A stretch of DNA of 64,000 nucleotides from Delphinapterus leucas (Eukaryota > Chordata > Mammalia > Artiodactyla > Monodontidae): assembly GCF_002288925.2 (NCBI RefSeq), contig NW_022098076.1:84331062-84395061 (forward strand). The letters run 5' to 3'. Shown piece by piece: positions 33,011 to 44,620 of the stretch; within the stretch, counting starts at the first letter, position 1; every line of letters starts with the position of its first letter. The position numbers and the translations under genes are program-made. Under the pieces are notes generated by a model. That model searched no databases and was not told the DNA's origin. It saw only the letters and a program-made list of their open reading frames with translations.

Positions 33011-33207
33011 ACTTCTTAGTTATGGCTATTAGTCATACCCCTTTGAAATGGAGGGAAGGGCCTCAATTCTCAAAAATAAGGGAACAGAGTTTTTTAAGAT
33101 GAGTTCTTTTGTTATTGAAACCTAGGGAAAAAGCTAGCTGGAGATCCACCTGATCGTACTCCAAGAGGGGACTCTTGGTCACTGGGGGCATATTAAGAGG
33201 ACCAGGA

Positions 33208-33415
33208 GGGCTTCCCTGGTGGCGCAGTGGTTGGGAGTCCGTCTCCCGATGCAGGGGACAGGGGTTCATGCCCTGGTCTGGGAGGATCCCACATGCCGCG
33301 GAGCAGCTGGGCCCGTGAGCCATGGCCGCTGAGCCTGCGCGTCCGGAGCCTGTGCTCCGCAACGGGAGAGGCCACAACAGTGAGAGGCCCGCGTACAGCA
33401 AAAAAAAAAAAAAAA
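33208..33415 (+). repeat. CHR-2 SINE
   Basis: Full-length sense copy with A-tail (about 15 A). Body matches the consensus closely except a few transitions such as gtctcccgatgcagg. The flanks do not show a clean target duplication. Confidence 0.92.
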
Positions 33416-33419
33416 TTAC

Positions 33420-33897
33420 AGGAACAGTGACAAGAGGAAATGTGAAGGAGGTAGTTAGATTCATGGGCAGGAGCTCAGAGAAGGGGTGTGGGCTGGAGCT
33501 ATATATTTGGAAGTCTTCATCTTATAGAGGGTAATTGAAATTGGGGGTGTTGATGAGATCACCCTAGAAGAAATGATGTAGCAAGAAGGGAAGGAGCCCA
33601 GCACTGAGCTTTAAGACAGTCTAACACTGAGTGGCTGGAAAAGGGAGGAGGTGCCAGCAAAGCAGAGAAGGGCCAGCCAGAGAAATAAGAGGGAGTCCAT
33701 GGAGTGTGGCCTCACTAGAGTCCAGGGAGGAAAGGCTCAATAGGAAGTCACCTGCGTGAACTGACACTGTTGAGGGACAAGAAAGCTGAGGCCATGGGTG
33801 ACCTTAGGAGAGGTCTTGGATGGGGTGATGTGAGTGAGAGTCCAGTGAGAGCTGGCTAAGAGGGGGTGGGAAGGGAGGGAATGAAGCCAGTGGAGAC
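33420..33897. other. Intergenic, possibly ancient repeat
   Basis: Purine-rich sequence ('gtgtggcctcactagagtcc', 'ccagagaaataagagggagtcc') of the type seen in an old mammalian repeat also at 24.8 and 41.9 kb. No gene. Confidence 0.35.
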
Positions 33898-33999
33898 CAG
33901 CCATCTGCAAACCTGGGTCCACAGGCCAAATCTGGCCGCAGGCCTGGTTCTGGAAAGTTTCACTGGAACACAGCCACCTACTCAACCACATACTGCTAT

Positions 34000-34047
34000 T
34001 TTTTTTTAATTTAATTTAATTTAATTTTTTTAACATCTTTATTGGAT
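34000..34047 (-). mobile_element. Minimal L1 3'-end insert of about 48 bp
   Basis: Poly-T and TTTAA repeats followed by ttttaacatctttattgg, the antisense of the L1 terminus (ccaataaagatgtt). Exact 10-bp target duplication atactgctat at 33990-33999 and 34048-34057. An extremely 5'-truncated retrotransposition product. Confidence 0.75.
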
Positions 34048-34059
34048 ATACTGCTATCT

Positions 34060-34465
34060 TTTGTGGGCTGGATGGTGTGTGTATTCCCCCCCACCAAAAT
34101 TCATATGTTGAAGTCTGAACCCCCAGTATCTCAGAATGTGACTGCGTTGGGAGGTAGGGCCCTTAAAGAGGTGATTAAGTTAAATGAGCTGATTAATGTA
34201 GGCCCTGATCCAATATGACTGGTGTCCTTATAAAAAGAGGAAATTAGGGCGCGGACAACAGAGACAGAGGGATGGACGGTCATGTGAAGACAGCGAGGTG
34301 ATGGCCATATACAAGCCACAGAGGGCGGCCTGAGAAGAAACCAACACTGCCGACATCTTGATCTTGGACTTCCAGTCTCCAGAACTGTAAGAAAACAAAT
34401 TTCTGTTGTTTCAGCCACCCAGCCTGTGGTACTTCATTACGTCAGCAGTAGCGGATTAATTTATT
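34060..34465 (+). mobile_element. MaLR-type (MLT1/MST-like) solo LTR
   Basis: Order of landmarks is that of ERVL-MaLR LTRs: 'accaaaattcatatgttgaagtctgaac', 'gggaggtagggcccttaaagaggtgatta', 'ccttataaaaagagg' (TATA region), 'catgtgaagacagcgag', 'atcttgatcttggacttcc' and 'ccagaactgtaag'. No internal retroviral coding sequence is present. Confidence 0.8.
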
Positions 34466-34589
34466 ACGTCTGGCTTTCTGGGGGCTACGATAGTTGCTAA
34501 GAGTTGAGAAATTACAAAGGTTGGCCAAGTGGAAAATATTTATTAGCTATTATTTACAGAAAAGGTTGGCTGACCCCTGTTGTAGACAG

Positions 34590-35285
34590 CAGTTTCAAGG
34601 TCACTGAACTGGTCCATTCCCAAGTCAGGGTTTGCACCCAGCTTGGCCCCCGTGAAGCCTGTACCCCGTCCCCCGGCGGGTGCTGTCTCTTCTCAGTCAA
34701 GAGAGTGGAGTCAGCCGTTTCTTTCCTTTTCCTCAGTTCATGCTCTGTCCCATGGGCAGCTGCTGTGGGGAAATGCTGAGTCATAAATAATTCTTACATT
34801 AATGCCAAGGCAGCCAGAAGGGGAATGTCAGTAGGAAATGGTATTTCAAATAAGTGCAAATTTCATAATTCAGCCAATTTCTTAGACTATTTCTCATAGC
34901 AATTTTGCCTTAATTTGAAAGAGGTGGAATGTTCAATGTGGAAGGAACTTACCTTTCTTTGGACCTTTGGCCCAGGTATAGATGTGATATAAAAATGAAG
35001 GCATTCTTCCTGCCGTTTGGAACAGGTCAAATGGACCAGAGCAAAGAGAGGAGCCATGGGTCCTCTTTACAAAATTTGACCTTTGTATCTTTAAATCACC
35101 CAATACACTTATGATCCTGTGACAGCCTCTATTTGAGCTTATAATTGAAAGGCTCCAGGAAGCTTCGATTCCTACTAAACAGAATGGCTCATCAGTGTAA
35201 TATCATCCTTTCAGGGATATATCACACATGTCTGCCCTCACCACCAGCTTCATTCCCTGGAAGGACCCAGAGAGGCAGGGGCGGT

Positions 35286-35320
<35 letters not shown>

Positions 35321-36100
35321 ACAAATGCCAGCGTCCACAAGGCCAGGCTGCTGGGGTCAAGAACAAGGCCAGTCAGGTGAAAGCTCCCTCCCCCACTAGC
35401 ACATGAGGCCCTGAGGAAACTCGGGCCAGCTCTTCCCAGATCTGCTTTTTCACAAGAAGCCGGAAATCCAGATTTGATCTGAAATTTCCCAATGTCTAAA
35501 TCTTGGCAATGTATTACAATTTTTTTTAAAAACCACTCAGGCCAGACTTTCTTTTTTGTCTATGGGCTGGATCCAGCCATGGGCTCCCAGTTTGCAACTC
35601 CTGCCCTGGCCAGGCTGTATTGCAAAGTTGAAGGTCAAAACTGCTCTGAACTCACGTGTGCTCGTCATTACCAATTTCAAAACCTTGCTTCTGGGTGGGG
35701 TCTGCACATGTGTGTTTTTGTGGCTGTATCTGACCCATCCAGCCTCATACCCAATTTCTCTCTCTCCCCTTTATTTCTGGAGACTGAAATTCTTGGGGTT
35801 CTCTAAGCTGCTGTTGCAGGAAATGTCAGCTTCTGAACTGCGTGTTCCCAAGCAAGAAATCAGGCTGAGCTAGACCAGCAGGAAGGATGCGACTAGATTT
35901 TTTCTGTCACCCTGACAATGTTTTCTAAACCTGGAGTGAGGTTTCCTGACTCAATCTCTGTCGCTCTTCACATCAGAGTTGCCAAGGAACAGAAGAAAGG
36001 ATACTAAAAATATAAACTTTGTCATCTCTCTGTTCTTTTTCCTTCAAAGCTTTTCTCCACTAAATGCCTCTACTCAACTCTTGAATCTCCATTTGTTTTT
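34590..36100. other. Intergenic; (GT)n microsatellite at 35287-35319
   Basis: No gene. A run of about 16 GT units lies at 35287-35319 and is likely length-variable between individuals. Open frames at 34.5-34.8 and 35.5-35.9 kb have no domain. Confidence 0.45.
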
Positions 36101-36109
36101 CTTGTTTGT

Positions 36110-36235
36110 TCATTTATTCGGTCACTCATTAAACATTTATTAAGCAAGTGATATGTGCTGGTCACTATGTTAGGTGCTGGGAAAGCCAAGATAAATCAGA
36201 CCTGGCCTCTACCATTGAAAGGCCTATGGTGACAT
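36110..36235. repeat. Ancient mammalian interspersed repeat, family unresolved
   Basis: 'aacatttattaagcaagtgatatgtgctggtcactatgttaggtgctgg' is a copy of the common old repeat also at 19880 and 39290. Confidence 0.5.
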
Positions 36236-36631
36236 GGCTTCCCAGATGTCAAAAGCTAAAGTTTGTCTGGTGACCACAACTCCTATATACATGACCCTTC
36301 TCCCTCGCCATTACCTCCTAGGTCTGATAAATGTGGCTTGGAAGGGTGGAGGTGAACAATAGACACTAAATTAAAAGGGAAACCATGTCTCCTCATGAAG
36401 GTGTGGCTTCCAATATGCAGCACGAAGTAGACCTCACACCTTCCCATTTCAGTTTCTCTAAAACACGTATACTTACTGATTTCATGGGAATTTAAAAAGC
36501 TTTATTCAAAGAGCATAACAGGATAAATAACAATTTAAAAGGAAAAGAGAAACCATGGGGCTCCTTAGGAGAAAAATTCATCATGGTGGATACCTGTAAA
36601 CCAAGAAATTATTTCAGCAAAGGCATTATTT

Positions 36632-36880
36632 TACTTTATTTTAATTTTTATTGGAGTATAGTTGATTTACAATGTTGTGTTAGTTTCTGCTGTACAGCAA
36701 AGTGAATCATGCATACATATATATTTATCCACTCTTTTTTAGATTATCTTCCCATATAGGTCATTACAGAGTACCAAGTAGAGTTTCCTGTGCTCTACAG
36801 TAGGTTCCTTTCAGTTATCTATCCTATATATAGTAGTGTACATATTGTCAATCCCAATTCCCAATTTATCCCTCCCTAGA
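36632..36880 (-). mobile_element. L1 3' end, antisense
   Basis: 'ttttattggagtatagttgatttac ... gctgtacagcaaagtgaatc ... tagagtttcctgtgctctac' is the L1 3' terminus in antisense, 5'-truncated. It abuts an older L1M-like stretch. Confidence 0.8.
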
Positions 36881-37190
36881 CTTTATTTTTTAAGGCAGTT
36901 TTCTATTTACAGCAAAATTGAGCATAAGGTACAGAGACTTCCCATATACCCCTGCCCCTACATACACACAGCTTTCCCCACTATAAAAATCCCACACCGT
37001 TTTGTTAATTTGTTATAATCAATGAACCTGCACTGACACAGCATTATCACCAAAAGTCCATAGTTTACGTTAGGATTCACTTTTGGTGTTGTACATTCTA
37101 TGAAAATGTATAATGATATGTATCCACCATGATGGCATCATACAGAATAGTGTCACTGCCCTAAAGATCCTCTGTGCTCTGCCTATTGGC
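36881..37190. repeat. Old L1M 3' UTR fragment
   Basis: 'gtacagagacttcccatatacccctgcccctacatacacacag ... gtccatagtttacgttaggattcac ... atcctctgtgctctgcctat' is a well-known old L1M 3' region. Confidence 0.7.
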
Positions 37191-38004
37191 ATTATCTTTT
37201 TAACTTTGAAATGGTTAAGAAGAAGCTCATTAAAATGTTTGTAGCCCAAGTAAAGAATGATTTGATCATTTTAGGAAGTGAACCAGTTGGCATCACATCA
37301 GAGTTCAGGGAGAAACTGCAGATTCTGATATAGGAACAAAGAAGATTTCCTCCAAAGGTTACTAAAATTATTGAATAGCATTAGGCAGTTAACCTTGGTG
37401 AACAGCTTGCGAGGGATTAGTGAAGCCATGGAACTTCATGGAATGAGTACTTCCCCTCCAATGCCTTCTCCCAGCATTTACCATTCAAAATACTTGGAAG
37501 CCTTAGTGCTCAACATATTGACAATCCTATATTTTTTCAAGAAAGATAATCCTAATTTTTAATTCAATTTGAAAGTCCTTGTTGCAGTGAGTAACAGCTA
37601 TATTTGCTGAGCAGATTTACCAGGAAAAAAAGGGATCTTCAGTCCAAAGTCTACTGGATTTATATTTTAGGAGATCTCAATTAAGAAAAATCTCCTCCAA
37701 AAACATTTGCCAAACAGCTTTTATATTAAATGTGTGGGTTCACATTCTCAACTGTTTACAAATGCATCAACTTGGATTTTATTTTATTGTCAAAATAAAT
37801 GTCTACAGATTCATGGTCTGAATGGGCTTCCAGAAGTGGGATAGATAGTCTAGGTTTGACTTCAGCCTGTTCCATTTGTGACTATTATCCAGAAAGAAAG
37901 TAGGTCCTAAATCTGGAGTCACCTGTCCTTGAGCCTATACCTGACCCAGTCAGAAAATGGAGGTGTGTCAATGGCCTGGGGAGGAAAGGACCTTATATAA
38001 AATT
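37190..38004. other. Intergenic, nothing recognised
   Basis: AT-rich sequence without gene, RNA or classifiable repeat. Confidence 0.4.
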
Positions 38005-38019
38005 AAAAGAATAGTGTAG

Positions 38020-38200
38020 GGCTTCCCTGGTGGCGCAGTGGTTGAGAGTCTGCCTGCCGATGCGGGGGACACGGGTTCGTGCCCCGGTCCGGGAAGATCC
38101 CACATGCCGCGGAGCGGCTGGGCCCGTGAGCCATGGCCAGTGAGCCTGCGCTCTGCAACGTGAGAGGCCCGCATACCGCCAAAAAAAAAAAAAAAAAAAA
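38020..38200 (+). repeat. CHR-2 SINE, deletion variant
   Basis: Exact 15-bp target duplication aaaagaatagtgtag at 38005-38019 and 38199-38213. Lacks about 15 bp between the two gagcctg units (reads gagcctgcgctctgcaacg) and lacks a second block before gtgagaggcc. The first deletion and linked substitutions are shared with 59487-59668. Confidence 0.93.
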
Positions 38201-38521
38201 AAGAATAGTGTAGTTAACCACGTTACATCTTGGGTCCAAGTAACTCATTTCTGCTACCTTAAATAAGGCAGCAGAACCCAGAAGAGGAGGAATGGCTCTG
38301 TAATGGGAGGAATGAGATGAGACTGGCCAGGATCATCACAACCCTGGTCATTGACCTGGAGACAAGGGCAGGGTTGAAATCTTCCGACAGTAGCTGAGAC
38401 GCGTCTAGAGACCCCCAAGATACCAGAAGGGAGAGGAACCAAGAAATAAGGTTGATGCCCTGCACTGCCATGGGTAGGAAGGGGAAACTGAGGTAGTGAA
38501 ATGCTGTATTAACAATTACTG

Positions 38522-38645
38522 TGAGAATTCCCTAGTGGTCCAATGGTTAAGACAATGCACTTTCACTGTGGAGGGCTCAGATTCGATCCCTGGCCAGGGA
38601 ACTTCCTGCAAGCTACACGGCATGCCCCACCCCACCCCAAAACAA
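38522..38645 (+). repeat. CHR-type short SINE
   Basis: tRNA-like head 'aattccctagtggtccaatggttaag ... gattcgatccctggccaggg' with a short C/A-rich tail. aattactg occurs on both sides as a possible target duplication. Confidence 0.8.
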
Positions 38646-39920
38646 AATTACTGCAAACTAATTTGTACCGAGGTGATCACTAAAGCTATCTTCTCTCGGC
38701 TCCAAAGCCAACCTTCTCCATTCTGCTTTGTTATTCTGGGGCTGGGTATCTGCAAACCACATTTTTGCTTTGGAGGTGGCTCCCTGTAAAACTGTGCCTA
38801 TGGGGGGATTCTAGGGGGATACTGCAAGGAGGATGGAGAAGGTCATGCTCCCTCCTGACCGCTTCCTGCTCCTGGGGGCAGCACCTCGGCGACGCTTCTT
38901 CACCCTGGCAGCAGCGATTCCTGCCCATGGCAACTGCCAGATCCAGTTTGCGGTATTTTCAACACTTACAGAGCTGGTCTCGTCACATGCCCTCAGAGAC
39001 ATCAGCACCAGCCAGCTGGCGTCCTTCTTTGAGGGCTGGTTTGCAGCTCTGTGGGGCTTTTCCTCCAAGCATCTAAGTTTCGATCATTTCAGCCTCTTCT
39101 CTTTGTTCTCCAAGCCCTAGGGGTCATAGCTGTTTCCTACAGTTGCTACTTCCCTGATAATTTGGTGCTATCTTTTTGCCATTTCTGGTTTCTAGTCCAC
39201 AAATTTGTACTTTGTTAACAATTAAGCCCTCTCAATTCAAATATTTCTTAACTGGAACCTGACTGACTTACTCTTAAAGTTTGCTCTGTTCGTGTATTCA
39301 TTCAACAAGCATGCAATCAGTTCCCACTGGATGCCAGGCACTGTGCTAAGTCCTGGGGATGCTGAGATGAATAACCCAGACAAGCTCCTTGGCTTCGTGG
39401 GGAGAGAGATAAACGCAATTAACAAGCATGGGGAATCTCTTAACACACTTCCACTTACTGCAGGGAGAGATTTAAACTCTTAATTTCTAATGTAAATGGT
39501 TAATGCTCCTTTAGCTTCTCAATGAATTTATAAAATTGAAGTAGCCATTGCTTTCCACATCATCATAAACCTCACTGATGGATACCCTTGTCAGGCTGAC
39601 AGCCATGATGCCAAACGCTCTGCTCCCACTTGTGGAAACCCACACTGATCCAGAGTCAGTTGTGTTTGCTCCCAATCCTGTGTCTGCCATTTTTATTTAT
39701 GTCTCTGATTACATTATTCAATGAAATCATATGTAAACCAATAAAACGTAAGTGCTCAAAGGATGAGCATTGTTTTATAAAAACTAAATTACGTGGAGGT
39801 TACAAGCAATAGTGACGCAAGAAGGTATGATGTGTCCGAGAAGAGCATTTCATCTCTGTGTGTTCTTTCTAAAAATCCATAACTCCAGTGTAATCATGAG
39901 AAAAACACCAGATATTGGGA
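38646..39920. other. Intergenic; chance open frames and an old repeat
   Basis: At 38.73-39.12 kb both strands carry 65-103-codon open frames because the DNA is GC-richer; none shows a domain. 39290-39440 holds the common old repeat ('ggatgccaggcactgtgctaagtcctgggg'). No gene is called. Confidence 0.4.
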
Positions 39921-39929
39921 GACATTCTA

Positions 39930-40740
39930 CAGTCTATTTTATAGTCTATTTTGTCTGATAATGAGTATTGCTACTCCAGGTTCCTTTTGATTTTCATTTG
40001 CACGGAATACATTTTTCCATCCCCTCACTTTCAGTCTGTATGTGTCTCCAGATCTAAAGTGGGTCTCTTTTTTCTTTTTTTTTTGGTACACGGGCCTCTC
40101 ACTGTTGTGGCCTCTTCCGTTGTGGAGCACAGGCTCCGGACGCGCAGGCTCAGCGGCCATGGCTCACGGGCCCAGCCGCTAGGCGGCATGTGGGATCTTC
40201 CCGGACCGGGGCACGAACCCGTGTCCCCTGCATCGGCAGGCGGACTCTCAACCACTGCGCCACCAGGGAAGCCCTAAAGAGCGTCTCTTGTAGACAGCAC
40301 ATATACGGGTCTCGTTTTTTTATCCATTCAATCAGTCTATGTCTTTTGCTTGGAGCATTTAATCCATTTACACTTAAGGTAATTATCAATATGTATGTTC
40401 TTATTGCCGTTTTGTTAATTGTTTTGGTTTTGTAGGTATTTTTTTCTTCCTCTCCTCTTTTGTTCTCTTTTCTTGTGATCTGATGACTCCTTAGTGTTGT
40501 GTTTGGATTCCTTTTTCTTTGTTGTGTGTGTATCTGTTATAGATTTTTTGGTTTCTGTTTACCATGAGGTTCTGATATAGCTGTCTATAAATAAACATGA
40601 TTGTTTTAAGTTGCTGATCTCTTAATTTCAAATGAATTTCAAATATCCTGCATTTGTACTCTCTTCCCCTCACAATTACTAGTTTAGATATCATATTTGT
40701 GTGGGAGACACTCTACAAATACCTGGCCAGTACTTCTAAA
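39930..40740 (-). mobile_element. Old L1 fragment (ORF2 endonuclease region and upstream), antisense
   Basis: 'gtctgataatgagtattgctactccagg', 'tttcagtctgtatgtgtctccagatct' and 'tcaatcagtctatgtcttttg' are antisense L1 ORF2 endonuclease and adjoining sequence. Split at 40070-40274 by a CHR-2 SINE. Fully degenerate. Confidence 0.75.
40070..40274 (-). repeat. CHR-2 SINE nested in antisense L1
   Basis: Oligo-T tail, ggtacacgggcctctcac, ending ccaccagggaagccc. Target duplication taaagtgggtctctt (40055-40069) and taaagagcgtctctt (40275-40289), two mismatches; it lies inside L1 sequence. Confidence 0.93.
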
Positions 40741-40773
40741 GACTGTCAGGGCCATGAAAAATAAGGAAAGACT

Positions 40774-41074
40774 GGGATTTCCCTGGTGGCGCAGTGGTTA
40801 AGAATCCGCCTGCCAATGCAGGGGACACGGGTTTGAGCCCTGGTCTGGGAAGATCCCACATGCCACGGAGCAACTAAGCCCGTGCGCCACAACTACTGAA
40901 GCCCGCGTGCCTAGAGCCTGTCCTCCGCAACAAGAGAAGCCACCTCAATGAGAAGCCCGCGCACCACAACGAAGAGTAGCCACCGCTCACCACAACTAGA
41001 GAAAGCCCGAACGCAGCAAAGAAGACCCAAAGCAGCCTAAATTAATTAATTAATTAATTAATTTAAAATAAAAT
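40774..41074 (+). repeat. CHR-1 SINE
   Basis: Full-length sense copy ending with (TTAA)n/(AAAAT)n tail. Exact 16-bp target duplication aaaataaggaaagact at 40758-40773 and 41075-41090. Confidence 0.94.
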
Positions 41075-41090
41075 AAAATAAGGAAAGACT

Positions 41091-42300
41091 TAGAAACTGT
41101 CATAGACCAGAGGAGACTGGGGAGACATGACAACTGAATGCAATGTGGCACTCTGGATTGGACCCTGGAACAGAAAGAGACAATAGAAAAAGTGGTAAAA
41201 TCCAAAGAAAGCCTGGAGTTTAGTTAATAATAATGTAGCAATGTTGGTTCCTTAGTTTTGACAAATGGAGACGGTAAAGACCGGGAGAACTGGGTGAGGG
41301 GTATTCAGGAACACTCTGTACTATCTTAGCAATTTATCTGTAAATCTAAAATTACCCCCAAATAAAATGTTTGTTTAAAAAAAAGTACTAAATTACACGC
41401 TTTGGAAGATTAGATAATGATGGGTTGCTTTTAAACAATGCTGTTAAATTAGGCATGGGCAAGACTTAATTGGTAAAATTAGGAAATTAATGGAAATGTT
41501 TTTTTCAATCTTGCTTTACAAGTTTCCTTATGTTCATGCTCCACTTTAAAGAAACTGAAACTGGAAATTGTAGATAATGCTTTATGGATATAGTTTATGT
41601 AAGAAAGATGATGCTGAACTTGAATCAACAAACTTCCATCCAGGATGATGGTCTTGTCTCTAGGTTAAAACCACGGTAAATGAACGTGCCTTTATTTATA
41701 TTTTCACAAAAATATTTAACATACACATATGTCACTTTTTATGATTCCCCAATTTTAGTGTCTAACTTTTAATCAACTTACCAACTACTGGTGTCAATTG
41801 TGTCAAATAAGGCTGCTTCTACTAAAAACTAATAATCACAGGCTCTGAATGGCGCTCTAAAAGATACAGGCAGGGTGTAAAGAGTGACGAGGTAGGGGGT
41901 GGAGGGCTTCTTGGGGATGTCAGAGAAACTCTGAGGAAATGACATTTGAGCTGAGGTCAGAATATGGCTTAGGGAATTTTGGTTGACAGAGTTTAATGAG
42001 GGAGAGAGTCATGCAAACAAATAAATGCAACAATGTCAGGAAGATGGATGCACTGACTGGAACGGGGATGGGGGAGGGGGACAGAGGGGAGGGTGCTCAT
42101 CAGAAGAGGCTGCCAAACAGCTGTGCTTTGGGAGAGAAGGCATTTCCCAGATAGATGCAGGAGGGAGCAGAGTGATTTCAGGCAGTGGGAGCAATATTAA
42201 TGAAGCACAGAGGTGTGAAACACCCTGTTCTGTTTGGAGAACTATACATAGCTTTATACAGGGGAGTAATGCGGTCAGATTCACATTTTTGCAGGAGTGT
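41091..42300. other. Intergenic with old repeat
   Basis: 41870-42300 resembles the ancient repeat with 'gaaatgacatttgagctgaggtcag' and 'gtaatgcggtcagattcac'. The open frames on both strands here are incidental. No gene. Confidence 0.4.
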
Positions 42301-42307
42301 TTAGCAG

Positions 42308-42478
42308 CCTTGTTCCTTAAAGTGTGATCTGAGAACCAGGAACATCAGCATTGCCGAGGTGCTTGTTAGAAATGCAGCATCTCAGGCCCCTCCCATACCT
42401 GCTGAGTCAGAATCTGCATTTTAATAAGGATCCCGACAACTCAGGCGCACATCGCACATCGAAGTTTAAGAAGCATTG
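42308..42478 (-). mobile_element. MER5A-like hAT-Charlie element
   Basis: 'gtgtgatctgagaaccagg ... catcagcattgccgaggtgcttgttagaaatgcagc' then 'gctgagtcagaatctgcattttaa' and 'gaagtttaagaagcattg' follow MER5A in reverse. Confidence 0.8.
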
Positions 42479-42789
42479 TCTAGAAGTTGGGTTGGAGGCG
42501 TGCGTCCTGGACTCAAGAGAGGATTTCAGAAAGTATCATAATAGTCTGGGCAAGAGACGAAGATGCCCAGAGGTAAAAAGCATTAGCACCAGGAAGGAGA
42601 ACAGATGTTACAGAGGTTTAGGGGATGGAATTACAGGACTTGGGGACCAATTTGATGGGCTGGCATGAGGGAGGTGGGGTGCTCACGTGTCCTTTCAGCA
42701 GTGGCCTGCCGGAAGCAGCAGGTGATCCAATTGTAAGTTTACATTGTCGTCACTAAACATTAAATACATTTACAATAAAATTAATTTTT

Positions 42790-42995
42790 TTTTTTTTTTT
42801 TTGGTGGTACGCGGGCCTCTCACTGTTGTGGCCTCTCCCGTTGTGGAACACAGGCTCCGGACGCGCAGGCTCAGCAGCCATGGCCCACGGGCCCAGCCGC
42901 TCCGCGGCATGTGGGATCTTCCCGGACCGGGGCACGAACCCGTGTCCCCTGCATCGGCAGGCAGACTCTCAACCACTGCGCCACCAGGGAAGCCC
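42790..42995 (-). repeat. CHR-2 SINE
   Basis: Antisense full-length copy. Exact 15-bp target duplication aataaaattaatttt bracketing it (about 42775-42789 and 42996-43010). Three open frames overlapping it are SINE translations. Confidence 0.94.
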
Positions 42996-43282
42996 AATAA
43001 AATTAATTTTATTAAAAGCAATGGTAACACATTCTCAGAAGTCATCACCTCAATTATTTTACTAGATTTTACTGTTCTCCAAGCTCTGGAGGTCATGTGC
43101 ATCTACCATATCTGTCTGATGGACTTACCATTTCATGGTGCACTTCTGTGTCTCTCTTCCTGACTCCATCACTGATGTCACCCTAGTAGCTAGAAATCCG
43201 CCATGGTGGGAATATATAAACACAAAAGTTGGTCAAAGCTACAAATTAGGGCTCAATTTGTTGTTTTGTTGATTTTCTAGCT

Positions 43283-43485
43283 CAGGGGTCACCGAACTTT
43301 TACTATGAAGGGCCAGATAGAAAATATTTTAGGCTTTCTGGGCTCCACAGTCCCTGTCATAACCATTCAGCTGTGCTGTTGTTGTGTGGAAGTGGCCATA
43401 GACAATCATAAAAGATAACTCTGATTGTGTTCCAATCAATTTTTATTGATAAAAACAGGCAGCAGCCAGTTGTTTTGCTTTGGTG

Positions 43486-43531
<46 letters not shown>

Positions 43532-43761
43532 GCGGGCCTCTCACTGTTGTGGCCTCTCCCGCTGCGGAGCACAGGCTCCGGATGCGCAGGCTCAGCGGCC
43601 GTGGCTCACGGGCCTAGCCGCTCCGCGGCATGTGGAATCTTCCCGGAGCGGGGCACGAACCCGCGTCCCCTGCATCGGCAGGCGGACTCTCAACCACTGC
43701 GCCACCAGGGAAGCCCTTTGCTTTGGTTTTTTGCCCACAAACCATAGTTTGCCAGTTCCTG
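43283..43761. mobile_element. hAT-type (MER1 group) transposon split by a SINE
   Basis: Left part begins caggggtcaccgaactttt and runs through 'gggccagatagaaaatattttagg ... gtggccatagacaatc ... gtgttccaatcaatttttattg'; right part ends 'aaaccatagtttgccagttcctg'. Interrupted at about 43485-43716 by a CHR-2 SINE. Confidence 0.82.
43485..43716 (-). repeat. CHR-2 SINE with tail turned into a TG microsatellite
   Basis: Antisense SINE body 43529-43716. Where the oligo-T tail should be there is gtttttgtgtgt with about 19 TG units (43491-43528). Exact 11-bp target duplication tttgctttggt at 43474-43484 and 43717-43727, within the hAT element. Confidence 0.92.
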
Positions 43762-43999
43762 CTCTAGACTAGAAAGTGATACAGAAAGTGTTAATAATGT
43801 AAGTTAAACTTTAAAGGGTTTTATGTCTGTAGCCATGACATAATAGTGTAAAAACTTGGAATATTCTTCCAATGTTTAGATCTATTATCTGATTCAGCTA
43901 AGAAGTGAGTTGCATCACTGATGAACAAGTGAAGTTCAATATACGCCTTCTGCTTCATATTCACTGTTATAAACAAAAATATTAGCCAACATTTGTTTG

Positions 44000-44620
44000 G
44001 AGCTGTTACCAAATTAGACTGAAGGCCCTCAGCTCCATCACGAAGTTCTTTCCCTCTCAGGTTTGCAGTGCCAAGGATGAAACTGAGTTTGGTGCTAGCA
44101 AGACAGGCTTTTATTCAATGGCCAGAGGATAGAGAGGGGGAGCCCATGCTCTAGAAGCTCCTTCTCCCAAAAGGGATGGGAGTAAGGGAATTTTTAGGGT
44201 GAGGAGGCAGACAGGTCATCAGGGCTCTAGGAAAGGGGCAAGCACAGCCTTCCACACTTCTTTGCACATGGCACAAATTGTGCCTAGCAGAGTGCAAATG
44301 CCTGCTTTGGGTGGAGATCTTAGCATGGTAATGAAGCAAAGGTAACTCTCAGACACCTCCAGCTTTCATCTGCACAGGTGCGTTCCTGTGGTCAAGTCAG
44401 ATGTGGTTTGAGGCAGCTGACCATCCTATATCTCTCAATGCATGTGTCTCTTAAAGTACAGCTGCAAAGCATCTCTGCCAGACACCAGATACTTTTGAAA
44501 ACAGAGAAATAAATCAGGGTAAGTGTCCCTTAGCTCTCAGGGGTTGGTATGGAAACACAGAGATAAATCAAGACAAGGAAAGCAGGGACCGTTAGTCTGC
44601 TTTGCCCGCCATCTTGGATC
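44000..44620 (-). repeat. Candidate ERV LTR-like sequence (tentative)
   Basis: 'agacaggcttttattcaatggcc' could be an antisense LTR polyadenylation region, and the block ends near 'cccgccatcttggatct'. No retroviral gene or clean duplication is seen. Confidence 0.3.

Larger units (their letters stand above)
33898..34579. mobile_element. hAT-type (MER1 group) transposon split by two insertions
   Basis: Left part 33898-33989 (cagccatctgcaaacctgg ... actggaacacagccacc) and right part about 34470-34579 (aaaatatttattagc ... ggttggctgacccctg) belong to the same family as 8675-8869. Flanks gtggagac and ttgtagac may be the decayed 8-bp duplication. Between them lie a minimal L1 insert and a MaLR LTR. 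Confidence 0.7.

Noticed and set aside
38731..39120. Five overlapping open frames of 65-103 codons
   Set aside because: Mutual shadows in GC-richer DNA; no domain, and no upstream promoter or splice pattern.
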